Source: Gammaproteobacteria bacterium (GTDB lineage: Bacteria > Pseudomonadota > Gammaproteobacteria > Pseudomonadales > Azotimanducaceae_A). From it: 26,342 nt of DNA. Location: the NCBI GenBank assembly GCA_026713405.1, contig JAPOON010000862.1, forward strand, positions 1-26,342, in the 5' to 3' direction. Below the pieces are notes generated by a model. That model did no database searches. It was not told where the DNA came from and was given only the letters and a program-made list of their open reading frames with translations. This document shows positions 6,786 through 13,096 of the stretch, one piece after another. The position numbers and the translations under genes are program-made. Each line of letters starts with the position of its first letter. The stretch's first letter is position 1.

Positions 6786-7657
6786 ACTCCGAACAACATC
6801 GACGGTTCGCGGACGCCGCCCGGGCCGGGCGCACCGTCTGGGCGGCCGGCGCCTACGACGCGCTCTCCGCGCGCCTGATCGAGGAAGCCGGCTTCTCTGC
6901 GGCCATGACCACCGGGTTCGGCATCTCCGCCTCCCATCTCGGCCAGCCGGACATGGAGCTGTACACCATGTCCGAAAACCTCGCCGTCGTCAGCAAGATC
7001 GTCGATGCCACCTCGATCCCGGTCATCGCCGACACCGATACCGGCTACGGCAACGCCATCAACGTCATGCGCACGGTACGCGAGTTCGAGCGCGCCGGTG
7101 TCGCGGCCATGATCTTCGAGGACCAGGAATCGCCCAAGCGCTGCCCGGCGGCTGCCAACCAGGTCGAGATCCTGCCCCTGGAGGAAGGCGCCGCGAAGAT
7201 TCGGGCGGCAGCTCATGCGAGGAACAGCGAGAATACGCTGATCGTCGCGCGAACGGATGCCATGGACGAAGCCGAGGCCGTCGACCGGGGGCAGGCCTAT
7301 GTCGAGGCCGGCGCCGACCTGGTGCAGCCCATATCGAAGTGCTTCAGCGACTTCGACGGCCTCGCCCGGTTCCGCGAAGCGGTGGGGGTGCCGCTGTCGC
7401 TGCAACTGCTCGGCTGGCTGGAAAACGACCTGGAACCGGGGCAGATCGAGCAACTGGCGGGCCTTGCGGTGTTCCCGCTGGTCGCGCTGATGACCGCGAG
7501 TGCCGCGCTTCGGGCCAACCTCGGGGCACTGGCTGAACGGCACTCATCGGCACAGTTGCCAAACGGCGTTACCACCATGGGCGACTTCAAGGCGATCGTC
7601 GGATTCGAGGAACTCGAAGCGATGCAGAGCCGGTTCCTGGTGGGTCAGGGCGACTGA
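6782..7657 (+). CDS. Isocitrate lyase/PEP mutase-family C-C lyase (2,3-dimethylmalate or methylisocitrate lyase-like)
   Basis: A 291-residue protein of the ICL/PEPM superfamily. GGAGG lies seven bases before the ATG at 6782, which overlaps the upstream stop (ATGA). The Mg-binding region reads D84-TDTGYGN91 and the acidic EDQ motif is at 113-115. The mobile catalytic loop is K119-R-C121-P, so the catalytic cysteine is present, but the usual KRCGH is KRCPA. Length and the GFGISASHLGQPD N-terminal segment fit the methylisocitrate/dimethylmalate lyase branch rather than full-size isocitrate lyase. Following a hydro-lyase, it would cleave the hydrated acid to a 2-oxo acid plus a carboxylate (for dimethylmalate, pyruvate plus propionate). 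Its 3' end overlaps the convergent ABC ATPase gene by 13 bp. Confidence 0.85.
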   Translation: MNSEQHRRFADAARAGRTVWAAGAYDALSARLIEEAGFSAAMTTGFGISASHLGQPDMELYTMSENLAVVSKIVDATSIPVIADTDTGYGNAINVMRTVREFERAGVAAMIFEDQESPKRCPAAANQVEILPLEEGAAKIRAAAHARNSENTLIVARTDAMDEAEAVDRGQAYVEAGADLVQPISKCFSDFDGLARFREAVGVPLSLQLLGWLENDLEPGQIEQLAGLAVFPLVALMTASAALRANLGALAERHSSAQLPNGVTTMGDFKAIVGFEELEAMQSRFLVGQGD

Positions 7658-8463
7658 CTGACCGCATCCAGCGTTTCCCACAATCCGGCCACCAGCCTCT
7701 GGTACTCATCGCTGGCGTGCAGCGCCCGCACGTTGCGGGGCCTCGGCAGGTCGACGGGCACGTCCGCGACGATGCGCCCGGGCCGGGGCGACATCACGAT
7801 GACCCGGTCGGAAAGCGCTGCCGCTTCGGCCAGATCGTGGGTCACCAGTACCACGGTGCTGCCGGGTATCTGCTCCCAGAGTTCCACCAGCCGGTCCTGC
7901 AGGGTGATCTTGGTCAACGCATCCAGGGCGCCGAAGGGTTCGTCGAGCATGACAAACCGGCTGCGCAACGAAAAGGTGCGTGCCAGCGCCACCCGCTGCC
8001 GCATGCCCTGTGACAGTTCCCCCGGCAGCGTATCCTTGAATTCTCCGAGGCCGACCGAATCCAGCAGCGCATCGACGCGGGTCGCTCTTTCGTTGGCATC
8101 GCCCAGGCGGGTGGCCAGCGCAAAATCCACGTTGGCCGCCGCGGATTTCCAGGGCATGAGCGCATCCCGGGCGAACATCCGGGCCATGTCGCGGCGACCG
8201 GCCTTCGGCGGCTTGCCGGCCAGCAGCACTTCGCCAGCCTGCATCTCGAGCAGTCCGCTCAGGATGTCGAGCAGCGTCGTCTTGCCGCAGCCGCTCGCAC
8301 CCACCAGGGAGACGAACTGCCCGGCGGGGATGTCCAGGTCAATCCCGTCAAGGGCAGCCACGGATTCACCGCCGCTTCCGTAGACGTGGCTCAAGCCCCG
8401 TATCCGTATCCCGTCCGTCAAGGATCGCCGCCCTGCCGCTGAAGAATGCGGAGTATCCGCCAT
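7645..8463 (-). CDS. ABC transporter ATPase, nitrate/sulfonate/taurine (SsuB/TauB) type
   Basis: A 272-residue nucleotide-binding subunit. Walker A GASGCGKT (55-62), signature LSQGMRQR (150-157), Walker B FVMLDEP (170-176), D-loop GALD (178-181) and the H-loop histidine H209 are all present. The DALMPWKS stretch (100-107) is typical of the SsuB/TauB branch. The Q-loop residue that should be Gln after Phe97 is Ala98. The partner permease is not in the window; a matching substrate-binding protein lies upstream at 9481-10578 on the same strand. The ATG at 8463 has no clear Shine-Dalgarno and lies six bases from a 12-bp palindrome. The spacing to the regulator gene is 36 bp, so the genes may be cotranscribed. 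Confidence 0.9.
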   Translation of the reverse strand: MADTPHSSAAGRRSLTDGIRIRGLSHVYGSGGESVAALDGIDLDIPAGQFVSLVGASGCGKTTLLDILSGLLEMQAGEVLLAGKPPKAGRRDMARMFARDALMPWKSAAANVDFALATRLGDANERATRVDALLDSVGLGEFKDTLPGELSQGMRQRVALARTFSLRSRFVMLDEPFGALDALTKITLQDRLVELWEQIPGSTVVLVTHDLAEAAALSDRVIVMSPRPGRIVADVPVDLPRPRNVRALHASDEYQRLVAGLWETLDAVSQSP

Positions 8464-8468
8464 GGGGC

Positions 8469-8480
8469 GTTCAATTGAAC
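8469..8480. promoter_or_regulatory. 12-bp perfect palindrome before the ABC ATPase gene
   Basis: GTTCAATTGAAC lies between the regulator stop and the ABC ATPase start, occupying the place of a ribosome site. It could be an operator for a regulator that controls the ATPase separately, or a chance palindrome. Confidence 0.3.
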
Positions 8481-8499
8481 AGTGATGCTTGCCGCGGTA

Positions 8500-8826
8500 T
8501 CAGCTTACCCGCTCGATCAACCGCGCCAGGTTGGAGACGTGATTTCTGAGTTTCGATCGGCCCGCCTCGGTCAATTCGTACCAGGTCACCGGACGACGCT
8601 CGCGGTAACTCTTCTCGATCGCGAGGAACCCGCCGTCCTCCAGTTTGCGCAGGTGCGTGCCCAGGCTGCCGTCGGTTTCCTCGAGTACCTGCTTGAGCCG
8701 GCTGAACGACATGGCATCGTGTTCGGCGAGCAGAATGCAGATCGCCAGCCGAACGCGGTGATCGAGCAGACCCTTGAGCGACTCAAGTTCTTCCAGGCCG
8801 CCGACGTCCGGGTCAGTTCGCTGCAT
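8500..8826 (-). CDS. Winged-helix transcriptional regulator (single HTH domain)
   Basis: A 108-residue protein made almost wholly of a winged helix-turn-helix of the MarR/ArsR-like one-domain family. Residues 24-36 (HRVRLAICILLAE) start the fold, SFSRLKQVLEETDGSLGTHLRKLEDGGFL (40-68) is the recognition helix region, and YRERRPVTWYELTEAGR (73-89) is the wing. It overlaps the 3' end of the membrane protein gene by 14 bp, so the two are translationally coupled. Such regulator-membrane protein pairs usually autoregulate; the candidate operator is the inverted repeat at 9406-9440. No ligand-binding domain is present. Confidence 0.82.
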   Translation of the reverse strand: MQRTDPDVGGLEELESLKGLLDHRVRLAICILLAEHDAMSFSRLKQVLEETDGSLGTHLRKLEDGGFLAIEKSYRERRPVTWYELTEAGRSKLRNHVSNLARLIERVS

Positions 8827-9385
8827 GCCCTTTCCCGGTTCCGCGCAGCCCCTGCACGGCCAGCGCCAGGGCGACGAGTACGCCGGCCGTCGTGAATCGA
8901 TAGTCCGGCAGGAAAAGCGTAATCACATAGCCTGCTGCGAGAGCCGCCGCAACCGGGATCAGACGCCGCTCCAGATGCAACCCCGCCATGAAGTACGTCA
9001 ACGCCAGCAACAGGATCCACAGCGAACTCAGGCCGGACCAGCTCAGCTCCCCCGTCGCCGCAAGGCCGCAACCGAGCAGACCGGCTGCGAAAAACCCCAG
9101 GAAGTGACCCGCCCAACGATTTCCCGTGCGACGATCGGCCTGACCGGTGCGCCGGCCCGCCCGCACTGCCAACCAATAGGTGAGCCCGGTTCCGACCGGG
9201 CCGGCGACGATCCAGTATATGGCGATCAACTCCGACCCCGCCCCGACCAGGTCGATCAGGGTGAATCCGCACAGACATAAGAGGGCCCAGAGGAAATAGA
9301 TGCCCGGCACATGGCCGGGGCTGGAACGCCCCGCCGCTGCCCGAACGTAGGCGAGGTCGTCCTTGATCAACTTGGCATCCGTCAT
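8813..9385 (-). CDS. Integral membrane protein of unknown function, coupled to the winged-helix regulator
   Basis: A 190-residue protein with about six predicted membrane helices (near 29-48, 52-75, 93-111, 118-136, 142-160 and 165-180), separated by a short basic loop at 76-92 (RAGRRTGQADRRTGNR). The first 25 residues are soluble. AAGGAGT lies six bases before the ATG at 9385, a strong ribosome site. I recognise no named family. The genetic arrangement, first in a bicistronic unit with a one-domain winged-helix regulator, is one seen in many bacteria. It is not an ABC permease by length or by the EAA loop, so it does not complete the transporter. Confidence 0.75.
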   Translation of the reverse strand: MTDAKLIKDDLAYVRAAAGRSSPGHVPGIYFLWALLCLCGFTLIDLVGAGSELIAIYWIVAGPVGTGLTYWLAVRAGRRTGQADRRTGNRWAGHFLGFFAAGLLGCGLAATGELSWSGLSSLWILLLALTYFMAGLHLERRLIPVAAALAAGYVITLFLPDYRFTTAGVLVALALAVQGLRGTGKGHAAN

Positions 9386-9405
9386 GTTCTACTCCTTTCG
9401 CGCAC

Positions 9406-9440
9406 AAACAAAGTTCTCTTAAATAGCGTGTACTTTGTTT
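9406..9440. promoter_or_regulatory. Candidate operator of the membrane protein-regulator operon
   Basis: A perfect 9-bp inverted repeat, AAACAAAGT (9406-9414) and ACTTTGTTT (9432-9440), with a 17-bp spacer lies 21-55 bp upstream of the ATG at 9385, where the promoter must be. The surrounding 40 bp are AT-rich. Binding of the winged-helix regulator encoded second in the operon is a reasonable inference. Confidence 0.5.
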
Positions 9441-9480
9441 TTTAGAGTATATGACGGGAACTGTCAAGCCCGGTGCGCAA

Positions 9481-10578
9481 TCAGCAAGGGTCACCACAAA
9501 CCGGCGCCGCCTCGTGGACGATGTCACCGAACGCGATCCTCTCGTCAATCAGCCCGAAACGCCGGGCATAGTCGTTCCAGAGTTCGATGGCTGCCGGACT
9601 GATCTCGTAACCCCAGTAGCGCCGGTAGTTGCTGACCATCGCGTCGAGTACCTGGCGATTCTCGGTTTCCGATAGTGCGGCAATGGGCGCGTAACGGCTC
9701 GCCAAGCCCACCATTTCCTCATGGTTTGCCGGATCGCGTATCCAGTCGATGGCATCGCGCAATGCGGCGATGAATGCCTCGGCGCGTGCCGAATCGCGCT
9801 CGAGGAAGGCGGCGCTTGTGACCCATCCCGAGAACAGGCCCCGGAATTGCACCGCCGGTGGGCCGTCGTCGGCAAGAACCAGCACCGGGCGCGCGACGCC
9901 CAGGGTCTCGAGCAGTTCCGGCACCGGGGCAAAGGTCATCTGTGCGTCCACCGCCTCCGCCTGCCAGGCGGACAGCGTCGTCGCCGCGCTCCCGGTGGCG
10001 ACAAAGTCAACGTCGTCCGCCGACAGCCCGGCATCCTCGAGCATCAGCACCGCGGCCAGATAAACCGTGCTGCCGATGGCGTTGACGCCGATCCGATACC
10101 CGACCAGGTGCTGCATGATCTCCGCATAACCGGCATCGCCGTCCGGCAACGGCACATGGTTGCCGGCCACCAGGGTGACGTAGCTGCTGCTCTCGTTGCC
10201 GGCGAGAAACTTCAGTTCAATGCCCTTGTCGATGTTGGCCATCACCAGGTCGGGCGCACTCTCGACGATGTCCATGCTGCCGCCGATCAGCGCGGCGATT
10301 GCAGCCGAGGAGGAATTGGCCGACAACAGTTCCACCTCGAGCCCGTGCCTGCGGAAATACCCTCTCTCGTCCGCCACGTGCACCGGTATCGAACTGTAAG
10401 CCCCGATAAACACCTGAACGCGCACCGGTTGCGTTTCAGTTTCGCTCCCCGTGCCGCACCCGCCGACGATCAGCAACAGTAGCGCTGCAAGTGCCAATGC
10501 GGCCGGACTGCGTCTCCGGCAGGTTGAGCTTTCGTGTGACGAACCACCTGGCAGCCCGTGGCAAAAGTCCGCCGGCAT
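9481..10578 (-). CDS. ABC transporter substrate-binding protein, NMT1/SsuA/TauA type, probable lipoprotein
   Basis: A periplasmic binding protein of about 330 mature residues. The segment VQVFIGAYSSIPVHVADERG, then YFRRHGLEVELL, then SMDIVESAPDLVMANIDKG is the standard N-lobe layout of the family (substrates: sulfonates, nitrate, thiamine precursors, aromatic acids). An Arg-rich n-region (CRRRS), a hydrophobic stretch (ALALAALLLLIV) and the lipobox-like VGGC suggest lipoprotein export. The start is uncertain: the ATG at 10578 lies inside the inverted-repeat element and gives a 39-residue leader. No closer ATG or GTG keeps the n-region, so the insertion may have replaced the native start. The mature C-terminus ends with two cysteines (VCGDPC). 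With the ATPase at 7645-8463 it would form a transporter, but the permease is absent here. Confidence 0.8.
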   Translation of the reverse strand: MPADFCHGLPGGSSHESSTCRRRSPAALALAALLLLIVGGCGTGSETETQPVRVQVFIGAYSSIPVHVADERGYFRRHGLEVELLSANSSSAAIAALIGGSMDIVESAPDLVMANIDKGIELKFLAGNESSSYVTLVAGNHVPLPDGDAGYAEIMQHLVGYRIGVNAIGSTVYLAAVLMLEDAGLSADDVDFVATGSAATTLSAWQAEAVDAQMTFAPVPELLETLGVARPVLVLADDGPPAVQFRGLFSGWVTSAAFLERDSARAEAFIAALRDAIDWIRDPANHEEMVGLASRYAPIAALSETENRQVLDAMVSNYRRYWGYEISPAAIELWNDYARRFGLIDERIAFGDIVHEAAPVCGDPC

Positions 10579-10710
10579 TCGAACGACGCTGCATCCCGCC
10601 TGACTGCGTTGCTCGTCGCTCAAATGTGCTCGACATTCTCGCTCCTCGCTCCTTGTCAGACGGGCGCATCGGCGCTCTCGGTGCTTCGCCGGACTTTTGC
10701 CACGGGCTGC
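10551..10710. repeat. 160-bp hairpin element with 20-bp terminal inverted repeats (MITE/REP-like)
   Basis: The left end GCAGCCCGTGGCAAAAGTCC (10551-10570) is the exact reverse complement of the right end (10691-10710). Nested inside is a second inverted pair, CCGCCTGAC near 10597 and GTCAGACGG near 10657 (one mismatch), and the centre is a run of GCTC-rich short repeats. No transposase is encoded and I see no clear target duplication. The element abuts a parD fragment on its right and overlaps the 5' end of the substrate-binding protein gene on its left. Confidence 0.6.
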
Positions 10711-10716
10711 TAGACG

Positions 10717-10780
10717 CGGGTACAAGAGCAACAGCGAAGCGGTCAATGGTCTCCTCCGCAGGGCCCGCGGGATCGTAGCC
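10717..10780 (+). pseudogene. Fragment of a second parD gene
   Basis: Translated from 10721, the segment reads YKSNSEAVNGLLRRARGIVA, which matches YKSNSEAVNDLIRRARRIE of the intact ParD. At the DNA level 10717-10776 equals the reverse complement of 2911-2970 at 51 of 60 bases, including a 23-base exact run. Neither the N-terminal strand nor the toxin-binding tail is present, so it cannot be functional. It begins seven bases after the hairpin element ends. Confidence 0.7.
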
Positions 10781-10821
10781 AAGACGACGCTCCGGGCCGG
10801 ACGGTTGCGCAACACAAGGGC

Positions 10822-10849
10822 TTACAATGCGCGATAAAAGTCGCATAAT
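10822..10849 (+). promoter_or_regulatory. Possible promoter of the glutathione transferase gene
   Basis: CATAAT (10844-10849, five of six) is preceded at 16 bp by a poor -35 TTACAA (10822-10827). The position, about 60 bp upstream of the ATG at 10911, is suitable. The -35 match is weak. Confidence 0.3.
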
Positions 10850-10910
10850 CTGTTGATTAGGTTGGATAAACGGAAACAGACCGGCTGGGGCCGGCGGGGA
10901 GGCTGACCAC

Positions 10911-11543
10911 ATGAAACTCTACGACTTCTCGCTCGCGCCGAGTCCGCGCCGGGTGCGCATGTTTATCGCGGAGAAGGGAATCGAGATCCCCTCCGTGCAG
11001 GTCAACATCCGCGAACGCGAGCAGCTCACCGACGACTACCGCGCCGTGAACCCCAACTGTGTCGTCCCCACGCTCGAGTTGGACGACGGCACCTGCCTCG
11101 GCGAATCGGTGGCGATCTGCCGTTACCTCGAGGAGACACATCCCGAGCCTCCTCTGATGGGCCGTGACGCCAGGGAGAAGGCTGTGATCGAGATGTGGAG
11201 CCGCCAGGCCGAGTTCGACGGCTATCTCGCGGCCGCCGAGGCGGTGCGCAACTCGGCGCCCATGTTCGAGGATCGGGGCCTGCCCGGCGTGCCGGGAGGG
11301 GTGCCGCAGATTCCGGCGCTGATTGAGCGCGGCAGGCAGACCATGGGCCGGCTCTTCCCCAAGCTAGACCGCCAGCTTGCCGCGAACCGCTATCTGGCGG
11401 GCGATACCTTCTCCATCGCCGATATCACGGCCTACGTCGCCATCGACTTCGCCGGGCGTGCGGAGATCGAGATCCCGGCGGACTGTCCGGATCTCGCCCG
11501 CTGGTTTGGCGAAGTGGGAAAGCGGCCGAGCGCGGCGGCTTAG
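10911..11543 (+). CDS. Glutathione S-transferase family protein
   Basis: A 210-residue two-domain GST. The N-terminal thioredoxin-like domain has the active-site loop SPRRVRM (11-17), the cis-proline segment VVPTLEL (51-57, Pro53) and the gamma-glutamyl-binding E65-S66. The C-terminal helical domain ends with the conserved LAGDTFSIADI motif (163-173, the N-capping Asp box). GGGGAGG lies seven bases before the ATG, giving a clear start. Family members conjugate or reduce electrophiles with glutathione, or act as isomerases; beside CoA-thioester and P450 genes, detoxification or a glutathione-dependent catabolic step is likely. It converges on the MaoC-like gene. Confidence 0.9.
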   Translation: MKLYDFSLAPSPRRVRMFIAEKGIEIPSVQVNIREREQLTDDYRAVNPNCVVPTLELDDGTCLGESVAICRYLEETHPEPPLMGRDAREKAVIEMWSRQAEFDGYLAAAEAVRNSAPMFEDRGLPGVPGGVPQIPALIERGRQTMGRLFPKLDRQLAANRYLAGDTFSIADITAYVAIDFAGRAEIEIPADCPDLARWFGEVGKRPSAAA

Positions 11544-11594
11544 GCTCGCGGACGATATCCCGCCGCCGTCCGAGACCGCGCCGCCGGATTCGAG

Positions 11595-11660
11595 GACATG
11601 AGCCCGGCTCAGTCCGCTCCCGGCGCCCGCGACGACAACGACTTTTGTTCGCGCGGGCAT
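11595..11660 (-). pseudogene. N-terminal stub of a short-chain dehydrogenase
   Basis: The - strand from an ATG at 11660 encodes MPARTKVVVVAGAGSGLSRA, which has the look of the SDR start: a beta strand followed by the glycine-rich NAD(P)-binding motif (here AGAGSGLS in place of TGxxxGxG). After about 20 residues the similarity ends and the frame runs into sequence antisense to the GST gene. It begins 11 bp after the MaoC-like gene, where a downstream operon partner would lie. I read it as the remains of a deleted SDR gene. Confidence 0.5.
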
Positions 11661-11671
11661 GCGCGGCGCGG

Positions 11672-12937
11672 TCAGCCGAAAGTTGCGCGGTACTCGGCGA
11701 CCTGATGGGCGATCAGGCTGCTCAGGTCCGGTGCCGGCGGGGCGGGAAGATCGATGGACTCGTGCTCCCGGGAAGGCAGCAGCACCACGGCATGGCCGGA
11801 GGACGAGTTTTCTTCGGCGCGATTGGTTGCCGTCAGGTTGATGTGCACGGCCTTGTGCCCGTCGACGTTCTCTTTGCCGGTTACCTCGCCCGTCATCCAG
11901 GTGGTATCGCCGTGAAAGTTGAACTTGTGATGCTTGGCGGTGAGCTTCCACAGCCAGGCGTCGTCGCCCATCCAGTCGCTGATGAGGTGGGTGAACCACA
12001 CCTCCCGCTGGGCCCCGTAGTCGTAGGCCGAGGGAAAGCCCAGCCGCTGTGCCCAGTCCGCCTGCCAGTGGCAGCGCTGCACGGTGTCGGGAATGCCCAT
12101 GGGGTCCTTGGGAAACATGCCCGGGATCTTCTTGCGCACATCGCGGGTCATGCGGAAGGCGCCGGGCGGCGACATGTGCATCCCCCAGCCCATGTGCCAC
12201 AGGATGATGTCGGTAAGCTTGAGCGGCCCCTTGACCATGGGCCCGAGGGTGTCCCCGACCGCGACATCCTCCCAATAGCGCGGCTCGGCACCCCGGCGGG
12301 AATCGGCCTCGGCGTCGTAGCAGGCGTCGATGGCGTCGATTTCGGCCTGGGAGTAGGGTTCGGGGGCCGGGGGGTCGGTTTTCTTGCGGCGCTTGCCGCT
12401 GTCGGGATCGCGCTCGGTCGCGAAGAAGGTTCCACGCCGCATGGCAACCGGTTCGCCGTTCTGGTTGCGCTGAAATATGCCGCGCACCTCGTGTATCGAT
12501 TTGCTGCCGGTGCGTCCTTCGGTGAGCCGCGTGCCCACCTGTGCCTTGCGCAGAAAACAGCGATCGCCTTCGCGCAGGGGCCGCCACCACTCGAGTTGCA
12601 TCTCGGCCTGGTAGAGGCCGAGGCCGGCGAGGGGATCGCCCTTCACCTTGCGCTTCACGTCGCCCGACAACGGCGCTACGTCGTCTTCGCCCATGGTGTA
12701 GGAGAAGGCTGGCGCGGCAATCAGCCCGCCCCAGCGCGTGCCGCGCCCATATTGGGCATCGCAGTACAGCGGGTTGTCGTCGCCGTAACCCCAGGCAAAG
12801 TGGCGGGCGCCGTCCTGGGTCACCACGTCGTTGTGGTAGCGGCGCGGTTCGGGCACCTCGATGCCCACGCGTTCGCGCATGCGCTGAAGGGTCTCGTCGG
12901 TGATTCGCACCACCTCCGTTGTACGCGGTTCGGACAT
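11672..12937 (-). CDS. Two-domain MaoC-like (FAS1-type) dehydratase/hydratase
   Basis: A 421-residue double hot-dog protein. The first half carries the hydratase-2-like motif FAWGYGDDNPLY (47-58), which keeps the Asp and Asn but has Tyr where the hydratase-2 histidine sits, as in the N-terminal FAS1-like dehydratase domain family. The second half (about 235-410) holds a MaoC-like domain beginning YWEDVAVGDTLGP. The chosen ATG at 12937 has GGAGG at seven bases; a further ATG upstream (12967) lacks one. Proteins of this type hydrate or dehydrate acyl-CoAs, often in degradation of branched or polycyclic acids. It diverges from the sulfotransferase unit, from which it is separated by about 90 bp, and its downstream partner is an SDR remnant. 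Confidence 0.85.
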   Translation of the reverse strand: MSEPRTTEVVRITDETLQRMRERVGIEVPEPRRYHNDVVTQDGARHFAWGYGDDNPLYCDAQYGRGTRWGGLIAAPAFSYTMGEDDVAPLSGDVKRKVKGDPLAGLGLYQAEMQLEWWRPLREGDRCFLRKAQVGTRLTEGRTGSKSIHEVRGIFQRNQNGEPVAMRRGTFFATERDPDSGKRRKKTDPPAPEPYSQAEIDAIDACYDAEADSRRGAEPRYWEDVAVGDTLGPMVKGPLKLTDIILWHMGWGMHMSPPGAFRMTRDVRKKIPGMFPKDPMGIPDTVQRCHWQADWAQRLGFPSAYDYGAQREVWFTHLISDWMGDDAWLWKLTAKHHKFNFHGDTTWMTGEVTGKENVDGHKAVHINLTATNRAEENSSSGHAVVLLPSREHESIDLPAPPAPDLSSLIAHQVAEYRATFG

Positions 12938-12981
12938 CTCCCGGCCTCCGCCGACCAGTGCCGGCAATTAGGCGACATGGC

Positions 12982-13009
12982 TTGAAGTTAGTCAACGTAT
13001 TAAGATAAT
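12982..13009 (+). promoter_or_regulatory. Promoter of the sulfotransferase unit
   Basis: TTGAAG (12982-12987) and GATAAT (13004-13009) are separated by 16 bp. Transcription would begin near 13016, just ahead of the GGGGAGGG ribosome site (13017-13024) of the leader ORF. Confidence 0.5.
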
Positions 13010-13024
13010 TCGATTCGGGGAGGG

Positions 13025-13096
13025 ATGATGCGCAAGCTCTCGAGTCGCACAATTGTCAGGCCGAGTCTGGCGGTGGTCGCGGCGTATGGCAGGTGA
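13025..13096 (+). CDS. Possible 23-residue leader peptide overlapping the sulfotransferase start
   Basis: A strong GGGGAGGG precedes two ATGs (13025 and 13028) of a 23-residue frame, MMRKLSSRTIVRPSLAVVAA followed by YGR. It stops at 13094-13096, eight bases after the A of the sulfotransferase ATG (13086). The sulfotransferase itself has no good ribosome site, so coupled reinitiation from this ORF would explain its translation. No homology is known to me. Confidence 0.35.
   Translation: MMRKLSSRTIVRPSLAVVAAYGR

Noticed and set aside
11364..13052. 562-codon antisense frame across the MaoC-like gene
   Set aside because: Arg/Gly/His-rich sequence without domains; the 12937-11672 frame carries the hot-dog motifs and a strong ribosome site.
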